Shown: one piece after another, positions 34,939 to 44,127 of the stretch | Layout: every line of letters begins with the position of its first letter | Numbering within the stretch: position 1 is the first letter of the stretch | NCBI RefSeq assembly: GCF_025403485.1 | Contig: NZ_CP099966.1 | Location: forward strand, 1,612,001 to 1,676,000 | Reading direction: 5' to 3' | Source of the DNA: Chryseobacterium paludis | GTDB taxonomy: Bacteria; Bacteroidota; Bacteroidia; Flavobacteriales; Weeksellaceae | DNA length: 64,000 nt | The notes under the pieces: generated by a model | What the model was told of the DNA's origin: nothing | The model's database searches: none | Seen by the model: only the letters and a program-made list of their open reading frames with translations | Made by a program: the position numbers and the translations under genes

Positions 34939-35784
34939 ATGAGCAGAGAAGGAATCGATATATTTTCAGTACAGGAAAAAGAGCTTAATGATCAGACATT
35001 TTCAGTAAATTCTAGGCAGTCCTTTACCATAGTTTTTATTAAAGCGGGAAAAGGATCTGTAAACGTAGATGAACACCATTATGACTTTAAAATCGATAAA
35101 TTTTTCCTATTGAATACCTCGTTGATTTATCATTTTTATGCTCAAAAGGCCAGTTTAATTGTCATTCAATGTCCGCTTTATTTTATTGACCAGATCAGAA
35201 CTGAGGCAGACCGTATTGAAACCTGTGAAAATCTGAATAAACTGAATTACATTTCTAATAATTATCACAGCAAGGCCGGCTGCATTTTCCGCAATAATGA
35301 AGATCTCCAGTTTGCTACACTTTTAATCTATAATATACTGAGAGAATACAGATCTCTATCCAACAAAGATTACCTCATTATCCGGCAATCCATTTCCATT
35401 CTCCTTAATCTTGTGGCCCGGAATCTCATATTGAGCGACACTAAAGAAGTAAACGAAAACAGCACTGAATTCCTGGTTATGAAAATCATTAGCTATGTTC
35501 AACAGCATATTAAAGATCCTGAGAAAACAAAAGTCACTGTTATCGCTCAACAATTCGACCTTTCTAAAACTTATTTCGGTGAATTTTTTAAAAAAAATGT
35601 GGGTGTTGCCTATCAGTCATATCTACTTGAATATCGTTTGAAACTGGTCGACACCCGCTTAAAATTCAGTACGATGAGATTAAAAGAAATTGCTGCTGAA
35701 TTTAGTTTCAATGATGAAAGTCATCTGTCTAAAACATTTAAAAAACACAGAGGATTAAGTCCTTCAGAGTACAGAAAAAGTTAA
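34939..35784 (+). CDS. AraC family transcriptional regulator
   Basis: A 281-residue regulator with an N-terminal cupin-like domain (about 1-150) and a C-terminal AraC double HTH (about 180-280; FDLSKTYFGEFFKKNVG, then FSFNDESHLSKTFKKHRGLSPSEY). It is divergent from the EmrB-like MFS gene with an 83-base shared control region, the arrangement of a regulator and its target exporter. Confidence 0.88.
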   Translation: MSREGIDIFSVQEKELNDQTFSVNSRQSFTIVFIKAGKGSVNVDEHHYDFKIDKFFLLNTSLIYHFYAQKASLIVIQCPLYFIDQIRTEADRIETCENLNKLNYISNNYHSKAGCIFRNNEDLQFATLLIYNILREYRSLSNKDYLIIRQSISILLNLVARNLILSDTKEVNENSTEFLVMKIISYVQQHIKDPEKTKVTVIAQQFDLSKTYFGEFFKKNVGVAYQSYLLEYRLKLVDTRLKFSTMRLKEIAAEFSFNDESHLSKTFKKHRGLSPSEYRKS

Positions 35785-35800
35785 AACACAGAAAATAAAA

Positions 35801-35832
35801 AGCCTTAAACTTCCGTAAAGTTGTTTAAGGCT
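35801..35832 (-). terminator. Terminator of the Crp/Fnr gene
   Basis: A 10-bp perfect stem (AGCCTTAAAC at 35801-35810 with GTTTAAGGCT at 35823-35832). The T run lies on the minus-strand side (complement of AAAATAAAA), which fits the minus-strand Crp gene ending at 35905. Confidence 0.75.
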
Positions 35833-35904
35833 GTTCTCATACTAGCTAGTAAGCTCTCACATTGTAATAGAATTCATGGTTTTGATGGTTTCAATTCTTT
35901 AGCA

Positions 35905-36501
35905 CTAATAGTATATTTTACCGTGTTCAATCTTTAGCGTTTTTTCATTTTCCATTTTTTTAACCGTTCGTATAACGGTTTCTACCCGTAGGCCAGTCAG
36001 ATTAGCAATTTGTTTCCGGGTAAGTGGAACCTGAAAAGAATAAGGTCCATTGTCAGAGGTATCTCCTTTTAAATATTCTATTATGGTTTTAATTTTAAAA
36101 GAAGGATCTGTAGCCGAAATATTGAAGAGCATTATATATTTATAATAAAGTCTGTCGGCAAGACATCTGAACATATTTAAAGACAGTTCCTGGTTTTGGT
36201 TTAATAAATTGAAAAAATCAACTTTTGACAATTTCAATATTTTACATTTGGTTTTAGCGACAGCACTCATTGGATAAGGCTTTTCATTAAACAATAAAGA
36301 TTCACCAAAACTTTGACCGGCGGAAAGAATATTTTGTGTAAATTCTTTTCCATCCTCATGGTAATTGTTTAATTCGACAATACCATCTACAATCTGAAAA
36401 TAGAATTTAGGCAGACCTCCTTCATGAAAAATACTTTGATTGATATCATAATCTTCGTAGTCTGCACCGTAAGCTAATAGTTGATCTTCACTGATTATCA
36501 T
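35905..36501 (-). CDS. Crp/Fnr family transcriptional regulator
   Basis: A 198-residue protein with an N-terminal cyclic-nucleotide-binding-like beta barrel (about 15-125; GQSFGESLLFNEKPYPMSAVA) and a C-terminal winged HTH with LTRKQIANLTGLRVETVIRTVKKME. No Fnr-type cysteine cluster is visible, so direct oxygen sensing by FeS is unlikely. The effector is unknown. It lies downstream of the SDR and FAD genes on the same strand but 190 bases away, so it may regulate them or be independent. Confidence 0.88.
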   Translation of the reverse strand: MIISEDQLLAYGADYEDYDINQSIFHEGGLPKFYFQIVDGIVELNNYHEDGKEFTQNILSAGQSFGESLLFNEKPYPMSAVAKTKCKILKLSKVDFFNLLNQNQELSLNMFRCLADRLYYKYIMLFNISATDPSFKIKTIIEYLKGDTSDNGPYSFQVPLTRKQIANLTGLRVETVIRTVKKMENEKTLKIEHGKIYY

Positions 36502-36694
36502 ATAAAAACTTTTTTAAGGTTAAGCGATGAATATCTTAGTAAAAATGGTACTAACTGCCGTACAAATACCGAGCCATATTTATTAATTTTTAAAGATAAT
36601 TGCAATAATCATCATTAAAATATTAATTTTAATTAATAATTAGAGAAAAAAAGCAGTTTAATCTCAATGATATTTAATTTAGATTGAAAGAAAG

Positions 36695-37495
36695 CTAAAC
36701 CACTTTTGCTTTACGGGTAATTTTCGCCAGCCAAGAGGGGAAAAATCTTTTAAGAAAAACTCCCATAACTTCCCTGCCTCCGATAGCTGACTGATATTTT
36801 TTCTTTTCTATAGCACTAAGCATCTTTCTTGCAAAAACATCAACAGGCATTCCTTTCTTAGTGGCATCATCCATTGTTCCCTGTACTGATCCGTCTCCTG
36901 TAACCGCATTAATTGAAATATTGGTTTGTATAAAGCCAGGGCAGATAATCGTGATAAGAACTTTCTCTTTATACAGCTCAGCACGCAGAGAATCAAAAAA
37001 ACCATGCAGTGCATGTTTTGCCCCACAATAACCACTTCGCATTGGGGCTCCGAATACTCCCATCAGACTGGATACTACAACAATTTGTCCACCACCGTTT
37101 TTGATCATATAGGGCAGCGTCGCCTTAGTAAGTGCCACTGTTCCGATATAATCAACATCTATTAAATGTTTGTCCACTTCAATATCAGTTTCCATGGCTA
37201 AAGAACGTTGTGATAAGCCTGCATTATTGATTAGGATATCAATGGTTCCGAATTTTTCAATTGCTTTTGCGGCAATAGCAGGCATATTTTTATAATCATA
37301 AAGATCTAATGGTAATATCACATAACGATTTTGTGCCAATCCTATCTTTTGTGCAATTAACTCCAGCTGCTCCTCTTTTCTTGATGAAAGAATGATCCTT
37401 GCTGCCGTTTTTGCCAATTCAGTTACGAGTGCCTCTCCTATTCCAGATGAAGCTCCTGTGATCCAGATTGTTTTATCATCAAAATAATTACCCAT
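36695..37495 (-). CDS. SDR family oxidoreductase
   Basis: A 266-residue short-chain dehydrogenase with ITGASSGIGEAL at the N-terminus, INNAGLSQRS near 92, VVSSLMGVFGAP near 143 and catalytic YCGAK near 159. The C-terminus (VFARKMLSAIEKKKYQ, then LKRFFPSWLAKITRKAKV) is basic and amphipathic, as in DHRS7-like membrane-associated members. It follows the FAD dehydrogenase by 23 bases, so both are in one operon and may act on the same lipid or steroid-like substrate; that is inference. Confidence 0.88.
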   Translation of the reverse strand: MGNYFDDKTIWITGASSGIGEALVTELAKTAARIILSSRKEEQLELIAQKIGLAQNRYVILPLDLYDYKNMPAIAAKAIEKFGTIDILINNAGLSQRSLAMETDIEVDKHLIDVDYIGTVALTKATLPYMIKNGGGQIVVVSSLMGVFGAPMRSGYCGAKHALHGFFDSLRAELYKEKVLITIICPGFIQTNISINAVTGDGSVQGTMDDATKKGMPVDVFARKMLSAIEKKKYQSAIGGREVMGVFLKRFFPSWLAKITRKAKVV

Positions 37496-37518
37496 ACCGA
37501 TCTTATATTTTTAAGTTT

Positions 37519-39180
37519 TTATTTCCGTCCACCAATATATTTTCCGGCTGTCATTCCAGAAAACAGACATCCACCAAGAAATGTCCCTTCCAGGGCACGA
37601 TAGCCATGCATGCCACCACCTCCAAATCCTGCTACTTCTCCGGCAGCATATAATCCTTCAAGCACAGTTCCATCCTCTTTTAAAACCTGCCCGTTAAGAT
37701 TTGTCTGAATTCCACCCAGTGTTTTTCGCGTTAGGATATTTAGTCTTACTGCAATCAGGGGTCCATTCTCAGGATCTAATATTTTATGTGGTGTGGCAAC
37801 TCTTCCTAGCTTATCGCCGATATATTTTCTTGTACTCCGGATATAATTAACCTGTGTGTCTTTTGAAAACTTATTATCCAGTTCCCGGTCTCTGGCTTCG
37901 ATCTGCAATTTTATCTTTTCATATTCTAAAAGATGATCACCTGAAAGTTCATTCATCCTTTGTACAAGATCCTTCAGGTTATCGGAAACAATAAAATCTT
38001 TCCCGTGTTCTTTAAAAGCTTCCACAGGTCCGGGAGCTTTCTTACCGAAAATCCTTTTTAAAAAGAGCATATAATCTTTATTGGTAATATCCGGGTTTTG
38101 TTCTGATCCTGAAAGGGCAAATTCTTTTTTGATAATTTTCTGTGTCAGGATAAACCAAGAGTAGGAAAAGCCCGTATCCTGTATATATTTCAAAGTTCCT
38201 AAAGTATCGAATCCTGGCAAAAAAGGCGCCGGAAGTCTGTTTCCTTTTGCATCAAACCAAAGGGATGATGGCCCGGGAAGAATCCTGATTCCATGATCCG
38301 GCCAAATAGGATTCCAGTTTTGAATTCCTTCTGTATAATGCCACATCCTGTCGCGGTTGATGATATTAGATCCTGCATTTTCAGCAATCCCTATCATTTT
38401 TCCGTCCACATATGCAGGTACTCCACATACCATATTTTCAGGAGCTTTTCCTAATCTTTCCGGCCAGTTTTTACGCACAAGCTCATGATTCGCCCCTATT
38501 CCTCCGGAGGCAATAACAACATGAGGTGCATTATATTTAAATTGTGAAACAACCGTTCTACTGGTTGCTTGCCCTCTCTCTTTATTATCATTTTCCAACA
38601 CATCACCTTCAACACCTGTTATCTTACCATTTTCCATAATAAGATTAGTAACCCGGTGCCTGAATTTCATCTCTAGCAGTTCTTTTCCCTTTGCTTCATA
38701 AGCTTTTTCAACAAAAGGTTTTATGACACCAGTACCTGTACCCCAGCTAACGTGAAAACGTGGCACTGAATTTCCATGACCATCCGCCGATCCATCCCCT
38801 CTTTCTGCCCATCCCACCATAAACATCAGCTTAATTCCCATTTTAGAAATATAATCATACTTTTCAGTGGCCGCAAACTTCAGATAAGCTTCCGCCCATT
38901 GCTTCGGCCAGTAATCTTCCTCGCGGTCAAAACCTGCCGTCCCCATCCAATCCTGTCTTGCGAGTTCATAAGAGTCTTTAATTCCCACCCTGCGTTGTTG
39001 GGGTGAATTGATGAGGAAGAGTCCACCAAAAGACCAGAATGCCTGACCCCCGATGTTCTGTTCTGTCTCCTGGTCGATCAGCAATACTTTTTTTCCGGCA
39101 TTGGTAATTTCCATAGCAGCGGTAAGCCCTGCTAATCCGGAGCCGATGATAATTGCATCAGGTTGAAATTCTTGGTTCAT
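37519..39180 (-). CDS. FAD-binding dehydrogenase, ketosteroid-dehydrogenase-like
   Basis: A 553-residue flavoprotein with the FAD-binding GSGLAGLTAAMEI at residues 13-25, a second VVIASGGIG segment mid-protein, and the C-terminal FAD site GLYAAGEVAGFGGGGMHGYR. The layout (fumarate reductase/succinate dehydrogenase flavoprotein superfamily) matches the annotated FAD-binding dehydrogenase group related to 3-ketosteroid delta-1-dehydrogenase. The substrate is not readable from sequence. It lies first in an operon with the SDR 23 bases downstream. Confidence 0.85.
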   Translation of the reverse strand: MNQEFQPDAIIIGSGLAGLTAAMEITNAGKKVLLIDQETEQNIGGQAFWSFGGLFLINSPQQRRVGIKDSYELARQDWMGTAGFDREEDYWPKQWAEAYLKFAATEKYDYISKMGIKLMFMVGWAERGDGSADGHGNSVPRFHVSWGTGTGVIKPFVEKAYEAKGKELLEMKFRHRVTNLIMENGKITGVEGDVLENDNKERGQATSRTVVSQFKYNAPHVVIASGGIGANHELVRKNWPERLGKAPENMVCGVPAYVDGKMIGIAENAGSNIINRDRMWHYTEGIQNWNPIWPDHGIRILPGPSSLWFDAKGNRLPAPFLPGFDTLGTLKYIQDTGFSYSWFILTQKIIKKEFALSGSEQNPDITNKDYMLFLKRIFGKKAPGPVEAFKEHGKDFIVSDNLKDLVQRMNELSGDHLLEYEKIKLQIEARDRELDNKFSKDTQVNYIRSTRKYIGDKLGRVATPHKILDPENGPLIAVRLNILTRKTLGGIQTNLNGQVLKEDGTVLEGLYAAGEVAGFGGGGMHGYRALEGTFLGGCLFSGMTAGKYIGGRK

Positions 39181-39350
39181 TTGTTTTCTTTATCAGTCTA
39201 GATTTCTGTAAACTAAGATAATCGTTTTTAAAATTATAATAAACTGATATACCGATCTTTCGTTTAAATTCTTTCAAAATTTAGTATGTATTAAATATGA
39301 TATTTAATAATATCTTAAAAAAGATTATCTTTCATCAAATAAGAACTACC

Positions 39351-39830
39351 ATGAGAACATTAACGATTCAGTTATTAACGATCCTTAGTTGCTTAATGTG
39401 GTCGACGACAGCTTTCTCACAATCAAAAACATATATACCAGTTTCTAAAGAGCTATATCAGACCATTTTGAAGAAAGACAGTCTACTTTTTAGTGCAGCT
39501 AATTCCGGAAACATTGAAAAGCTAAAAACTTTCTTTACAGAAGATCTCGAATTTTTTCACGATGTAGGAGGCTTGGCAGGATACAAAGAAACTATTGATA
39601 ATTTCAAAAGAGTTGCTGAAAACTATGGTTATACCAGAAGAGTTCTCGAACCAGGTTCTATAGAAGTTTATCCAATCAAAGATTATGGAGCAGTTCAGAC
39701 GGGAGTACATAAATTCTGCCGTTTGGAGAATGGAATACTTATCAATTGTGGAACGTTCAAATTTGTTCATGTTTGGAAAAATACCTCTGATGGTTGGAAA
39801 ATCTCAAGAGTCATAAGCTATGGCCATTAA
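39351..39830 (+). CDS. Exported NTF2-like (DUF4440) protein
   Basis: 160 residues from ATG 39351; an earlier in-frame ATG at 39297 would put charged residues ahead of the signal peptide, so it is not used. The signal peptide is MRTLTIQLLTILSCLMWSTT, then AFSQ. The NTF2-like domain has DSLLFSAANSGNIEKLKTFF, EDLEFFHDVGGLAGYKE and VHVWKNTSDGWKISRVISYGH. A family of small cone-fold proteins; function here unknown. Probably periplasmic. Confidence 0.8.
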   Translation: MRTLTIQLLTILSCLMWSTTAFSQSKTYIPVSKELYQTILKKDSLLFSAANSGNIEKLKTFFTEDLEFFHDVGGLAGYKETIDNFKRVAENYGYTRRVLEPGSIEVYPIKDYGAVQTGVHKFCRLENGILINCGTFKFVHVWKNTSDGWKISRVISYGH

Positions 39831-39874
39831 ATAATCTTGTACATTTGCAATCCGTTTCTTAATTGAAGATTCCC

Positions 39875-40369
39875 ATGAACATTGAATATCGAACCCTTTT
39901 ACCTTATGAAAGCAAAATATACAGAACCATTAGATTAGAAAGTCTGGGAAAATTTCCGGAAGCCTTTGGAGCTAAATATGAAGAGGCCTTACAAATTGAG
40001 AAATTCCGAATGGAAAGTGATATTGAAAACCAACTATCAGAAAGATTTGTCGTTGGAGCTTTTGCTGATCAGGAGTTGGTCGGAATTTGTGCTTTTGTAA
40101 AAGAGGAAGATCATATCGGTCATCTCTATCAGATGTATATTAAAGAAAATTTTCAGGGGAGAAATATTGGATTAAGATTGATTCAGGAAGTAGTGAATGA
40201 AGCTGAAATCCGATTTGATGCCATTGAAATTATTTTGGAAGTAACTCATAACAATGTAAAAGCCTATCAGCTATATAAGAAATTCGGATTTCACGAAGTC
40301 ATTGAGGCTCACAAAAGTAAGGAAAGTAACCACCATATCGTTATGAGGTATTATAAAAATCAATTTTAA
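39875..40369 (+). CDS. GNAT family N-acetyltransferase
   Basis: 164 residues from ATG 39875; a TTG at 39863 gives four extra residues but is less likely. GNAT fold with the acetyl-CoA loop FQGRNIGLRLIQEVV and C-terminal NNVKAYQLYKKFGFHEV. It transfers acetyl from acetyl-CoA to an unknown amine in the cytosol. Lies 44 bases after the DUF4440 gene. Confidence 0.85.
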   Translation: MNIEYRTLLPYESKIYRTIRLESLGKFPEAFGAKYEEALQIEKFRMESDIENQLSERFVVGAFADQELVGICAFVKEEDHIGHLYQMYIKENFQGRNIGLRLIQEVVNEAEIRFDAIEIILEVTHNNVKAYQLYKKFGFHEVIEAHKSKESNHHIVMRYYKNQF

Positions 40370-40486
40370 CATCATTTTTAGAAATTCAGCAAAATACTTT
40401 CCGCCTATTTTTTGGAAAGCCCAAGTGAAGCAATAGAAATTTATTACTTTCAGTGTACTATAGAATTAGTGGTGATTTTAGTTTTA

Positions 40487-42442
40487 TCAAACTTCTTTTC
40501 TTTCTAATTTATTTTGAATAAAAGGAACCACAACTAAAGGGTACTGCTCTACTTCCAAATGACTTTTATCCAATCCAAAATTAATATGATCTTTTACAGA
40601 CAGATAACGCAAATTGTAATAAGCTTTCATAATGAAATTCTTCCAAAACGGTATCCTGTTATCATAAGAAAGGAAACTATCCATTAGAATAAATTTAAAA
40701 TCACCTATTTTATTTTGCTGATAAGCCTGCTCCAGGGAATCAATAATATCTATTTCCTCTTTTTCTATCATATCATTCACGACCTGTTTAAAATAGTAGC
40801 CAACCCTTGGTTCTTCACGGAATCCTAAATCAAACTGTACATAATAGACATCATTTTTTATAATAGTATCAACAGAATATTTCTGTGCATAAGGTTCGTC
40901 CAGGATATTTACATGTACAAACCAATAAATATCAGCTCGTTTTGGCAGTCCGAATTTTAATATTGAATCTATGATTGTTTTTTCAATCTTCTTTTCAGAA
41001 TTTGAGTTAGTAAGATAAACGAGATTTGTTGCATATTTCGGTATATTTTCATCTACACTCAATTTGTTAAGCGTTGGAATATAGTCTGCTAATTTTTCAA
41101 AAGACTGAATATCCGATTTTATTTGTTTTCCCCGCCACCAAACATACATAATGGCAAATAGTGAAAATCCTATTATTAAAGTGATCCATCCACCATCTTT
41201 TACTTTTTGCAGATTGGCGATCAGGAAGCTCATTTCTACTGTTAAAAAGATCCCAGTAATGATTATGTTTAAAATTAAAGGAACTCTTTTTATTCTTAAA
41301 TAAGAATTGATCAGCAAAGTACTCATCAGCATTGTAAGGGTAACACTTAGTCCAAAAGCGGCTTCCATTTTGGTACTTTCCTTGAAATGTAAAACCATAC
41401 CGACACATCCACACATCAGAAACCAGTTGATAGCAGGGATGTATAACTGTCCTTTTACATTACTTGGAAACAACACCAAATGTTTAGGCCAGATATTTAA
41501 CCTGATTGCCTCGTTGATCAAAGTAAAGCAACCACTAATTAAGGCTTGTGAAGCAATAATTGTCGCTAAAGTTGCAATTCCTAAAGCAAGCCAGAAAATA
41601 GATTGTGGAACAATATGATAAAAAGGACTTAAGTTTCCTACTTCCTCACCTACATGATTGAGTAACCACGTTGTTTGTCCGGCATAACTTAGTATTAAAG
41701 CAATTTTTATAAAGACCCAGCTTATTCTTATATTATTTCTTCCGCAATGTCCCATGTCGCTATATAATGCTTCAGCACCTGTAGTACATAGAAAGATACT
41801 ACCCAAAAGCCAGAACCCTTTCGGTTCATTTACCAGCATCTGATAGGCATAGTAAGGATTTAACGCCTTTAAAACACCCCAGTTATCACTTAATGCCATT
41901 GCCCCTAAAACTCCGATAAATCCAAACCAGATTACCATTGCCGGACCAAATACTTTACCTATTTTATCCGTTCCAAATTGTTGAAAAATAAATAAAACAA
42001 TTAAAATCCCTATGATCACAGGAACCGTGTTAAATCCCGGAATAACAGCCTGAACGCCCTCTACTGCAGAAGCTACTGAAATTGGTGGGGTAATAATCCC
42101 ATCAGCCATTAAAAAAGCACCTCCCGCCATTGCAATAAAAACGAGCCACTTGCCACTATATCTTCTTACCAAAGCATATAATGAGAAAATTCCGCCCTCG
42201 CCTTTATTATCAGCCTGCAGGGTAATGAGTACATATTTTATTGTAGTTTGAAAAACGAGTGTCCAAAAAATACAGCTTAAGCTGCCAAGCGCAATGGCTT
42301 CAGTAATAATTTTATGATGAAAAACTGCATTTAGCGTGTATAATGGTGAGGTACCAATGTCTCCAAATACAATACCTATAGCTATTAATGATCCTGCAAG
42401 AGTAATTTTCTTATGAAAATCTGAGCTATTCTGTCCGGTCAT
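40487..42442 (-). CDS. kup: Low-affinity K+ uptake transporter, KUP/HAK family
   Basis: A 651-residue inner-membrane transporter with about 12 helices (roughly 12-430) and a cytosolic C-terminal tail (from about 440). The family start GIVFGDIGTSPLYTLN is intact, along with KYVLITLQADNKGEGGIFSLYAL and GGAFLMADGIITPPISVASAVEG. KUP proteins import K+ with protons. It is a single-gene unit with no clear neighbour partner. The K+-binding features beyond the family start were not checked residue by residue. Confidence 0.94.
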   Translation of the reverse strand: MTGQNSSDFHKKITLAGSLIAIGIVFGDIGTSPLYTLNAVFHHKIITEAIALGSLSCIFWTLVFQTTIKYVLITLQADNKGEGGIFSLYALVRRYSGKWLVFIAMAGGAFLMADGIITPPISVASAVEGVQAVIPGFNTVPVIIGILIVLFIFQQFGTDKIGKVFGPAMVIWFGFIGVLGAMALSDNWGVLKALNPYYAYQMLVNEPKGFWLLGSIFLCTTGAEALYSDMGHCGRNNIRISWVFIKIALILSYAGQTTWLLNHVGEEVGNLSPFYHIVPQSIFWLALGIATLATIIASQALISGCFTLINEAIRLNIWPKHLVLFPSNVKGQLYIPAINWFLMCGCVGMVLHFKESTKMEAAFGLSVTLTMLMSTLLINSYLRIKRVPLILNIIITGIFLTVEMSFLIANLQKVKDGGWITLIIGFSLFAIMYVWWRGKQIKSDIQSFEKLADYIPTLNKLSVDENIPKYATNLVYLTNSNSEKKIEKTIIDSILKFGLPKRADIYWFVHVNILDEPYAQKYSVDTIIKNDVYYVQFDLGFREEPRVGYYFKQVVNDMIEKEEIDIIDSLEQAYQQNKIGDFKFILMDSFLSYDNRIPFWKNFIMKAYYNLRYLSVKDHINFGLDKSHLEVEQYPLVVVPFIQNKLERKEV

Positions 42443-42523
42443 ATGATGTTTTAATGCAAAATAAGTTAAATTTTACAATCTAATTATCAAAGATGTAATA
42501 TTTTTTTCTTCAAAAAAAGATTA

Positions 42524-42550
42524 AGCCTCACAGCTAACTGCTATGAGGCT
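42524..42550 (-). terminator. Terminator of the HTH-ABC operon
   Basis: Stem AGCCTCA-C-AGC (42524-42534) pairs with GCT-A-TGAGGCT (42540-42550), one mismatch. The T run is on the minus-strand side, so it ends the operon whose last gene stops at 42582. Confidence 0.8.
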
Positions 42551-42581
42551 TTTGTGATAGTTCTATTTTATAATCAATCTG

Positions 42582-43349
42582 TTATGCTCTTTTTTTATAA
42601 ACCCTCATTGCAAAAATATAAGCCACGATCATAATTCCCATACACCATGCAAGAGCAACCCATATCTCATTACCCACAGGTTGGTTTGAAAGTAATGCGC
42701 GGATAGCTTCAACTATTGAAGTTACAGGTTGATTTTCTGCAAAGGCACGAACTACAGATGGCATTGATTCTGTCGGTACAAATGCAGAGCTTATCAATGG
42801 CAGAAAATGGATTGGATAAGCAATTGCAATGGCTCCATCTACAGATTTTGCAGACAGTCCTGCAATGGCGGCTACCCAAGTTAAGGCCAATGTAAATAGA
42901 ATAAGTATCCCTGCCACAGCGAGCCATGATAATATTCCTGCAGGTGAACGAAAACCAATAATAAGGGCCACTAGAACCACTACAACAACTGAGATCACAT
43001 TGGATACCAATGAAGTCAGAACATGACCCCATAATGCAGCAGAACGTGCAATTGGCATAGAGTGAAATCGCTCGAATATTCCCCGTTGTACATCGGTAAA
43101 CAGACGGAAAGATACATAGCCTATACTGTTTGCAACAGCAATCAGAAGTATACCGGGTAAAAGATAATTTACATAGTTATCCGTACCTGTTTGAATGGCA
43201 CCACCTAGCACATATACGAACAATAGCATAAGTGCGATCGGCATGATGGTAACGGTGACAATGGTATCCATGCTTCGGGAAACATGACGGATAGAACGCC
43301 AGAACATAATAACCATGTCAGTGAAGAAATAACTCTTTATTGTTTCCAT
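42582..43349 (-). CDS. ABC-2 type permease, DrrB-like
   Basis: A 255-residue permease with six helices and the DrrB/ABC-2 segments RHVSRSMDTIVTVTIMPIALMLLFVYVLGG (first helix region) and RGIFERFHSMPIARSAALWGHVLTSL. It starts one base after the ATPase gene ends, so the two form one exporter. Base use looks somewhat more GC-rich than the surrounding genes. It lies in an operon with an HTH-pentapeptide protein and is probably a drug or natural-product efflux system; substrate unknown. Confidence 0.88.
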   Translation of the reverse strand: METIKSYFFTDMVIMFWRSIRHVSRSMDTIVTVTIMPIALMLLFVYVLGGAIQTGTDNYVNYLLPGILLIAVANSIGYVSFRLFTDVQRGIFERFHSMPIARSAALWGHVLTSLVSNVISVVVVVLVALIIGFRSPAGILSWLAVAGILILFTLALTWVAAIAGLSAKSVDGAIAIAYPIHFLPLISSAFVPTESMPSVVRAFAENQPVTSIVEAIRALLSNQPVGNEIWVALAWCMGIMIVAYIFAMRVYKKRA

Positions 43350-44117
43350 TTAGTTTTCATTTTTTTTACCGATGATTGCAAGAAATATTTCCTCCAGGGT
43401 CGGCTGTTTTTCAATATATTCTACTCTTGCTGGCGGAAACTGTTTTTTAAGCTCCGTTAGCGTACCACTTACAATGATTTTGCCTCCATGAAGGATGGCA
43501 ATTCTATCTGCAAGCTGCTCAGCCTCATCCAAATACTGTGTGGTAAGAAAAATTGTTGTCCCACCAGCAGCAAGCTCTTTAACGATTTTCCATACTTCAA
43601 TACGAGCCTCAGGATCTAATCCGGAAGTAGGTTCATCAAGGAAGACAAGCTGCGATTTTCCAACAAGGCTCATAGCGATATCAAGTCTACGGCGCATCCC
43701 TCCTGAGTAGGTTGATGCCCTCCGGTTGGCAGCATCAGATAAACCAATGCGTTTAAGCAGATCATCAGCAACCTGGTGTGGATCATTAAGATGTCGCAGC
43801 CTTGCAATCATAACTACATTTTCCCGTCCAGTTAAAACCTCATCTACAGCTGCAAACTGTCCTGTCAGACTAATTGATTGTCGTACATTATTGGGTTTTA
43901 ATAAAACATCGAATCCGTTTACAGTCACGTTTCCGCTGTCTTGTTTTATCAGCGTACTCAGTATTTTGACAATTGTTGTCTTGCCTGCACCATTGGAGCC
44001 AAGTAAGGCGAAAATACTGCCTGCTTTGACTTCAAAATCTACTCCTGTTAATACAGAGATATCCTTATAGGATTTTTTCAGCCCTTGTACCGAAATGGCA
44101 ATTTCATTCTGTAACAT
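43350..44117 (-). CDS. ABC transporter ATPase, DrrA-like
   Basis: A 255-residue ATPase. Walker A GSNGAGKTT is at 40-48 (K46), the signature is YSGGMRRRLDIAMSL, and the Walker B/D-loop is LVFLDEPTSGLDP. The SGGMRRRLD wording and the LTTQYLDEAEQLADRIAIL tail are typical of the daunorubicin-resistance DrrA group. It pairs with the permease directly downstream and starts 10 bases after the regulator stop codon, forming one operon. Confidence 0.92.
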   Translation of the reverse strand: MLQNEIAISVQGLKKSYKDISVLTGVDFEVKAGSIFALLGSNGAGKTTIVKILSTLIKQDSGNVTVNGFDVLLKPNNVRQSISLTGQFAAVDEVLTGRENVVMIARLRHLNDPHQVADDLLKRIGLSDAANRRASTYSGGMRRRLDIAMSLVGKSQLVFLDEPTSGLDPEARIEVWKIVKELAAGGTTIFLTTQYLDEAEQLADRIAILHGGKIIVSGTLTELKKQFPPARVEYIEKQPTLEEIFLAIIGKKNEN

Positions 44118-44127
44118 ATTTTCCTAA

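Noticed and set aside
43726..44070. 114-residue open frame on the plus strand
   Set aside because: Antisense to the ABC ATPase gene; its composition follows from that gene.
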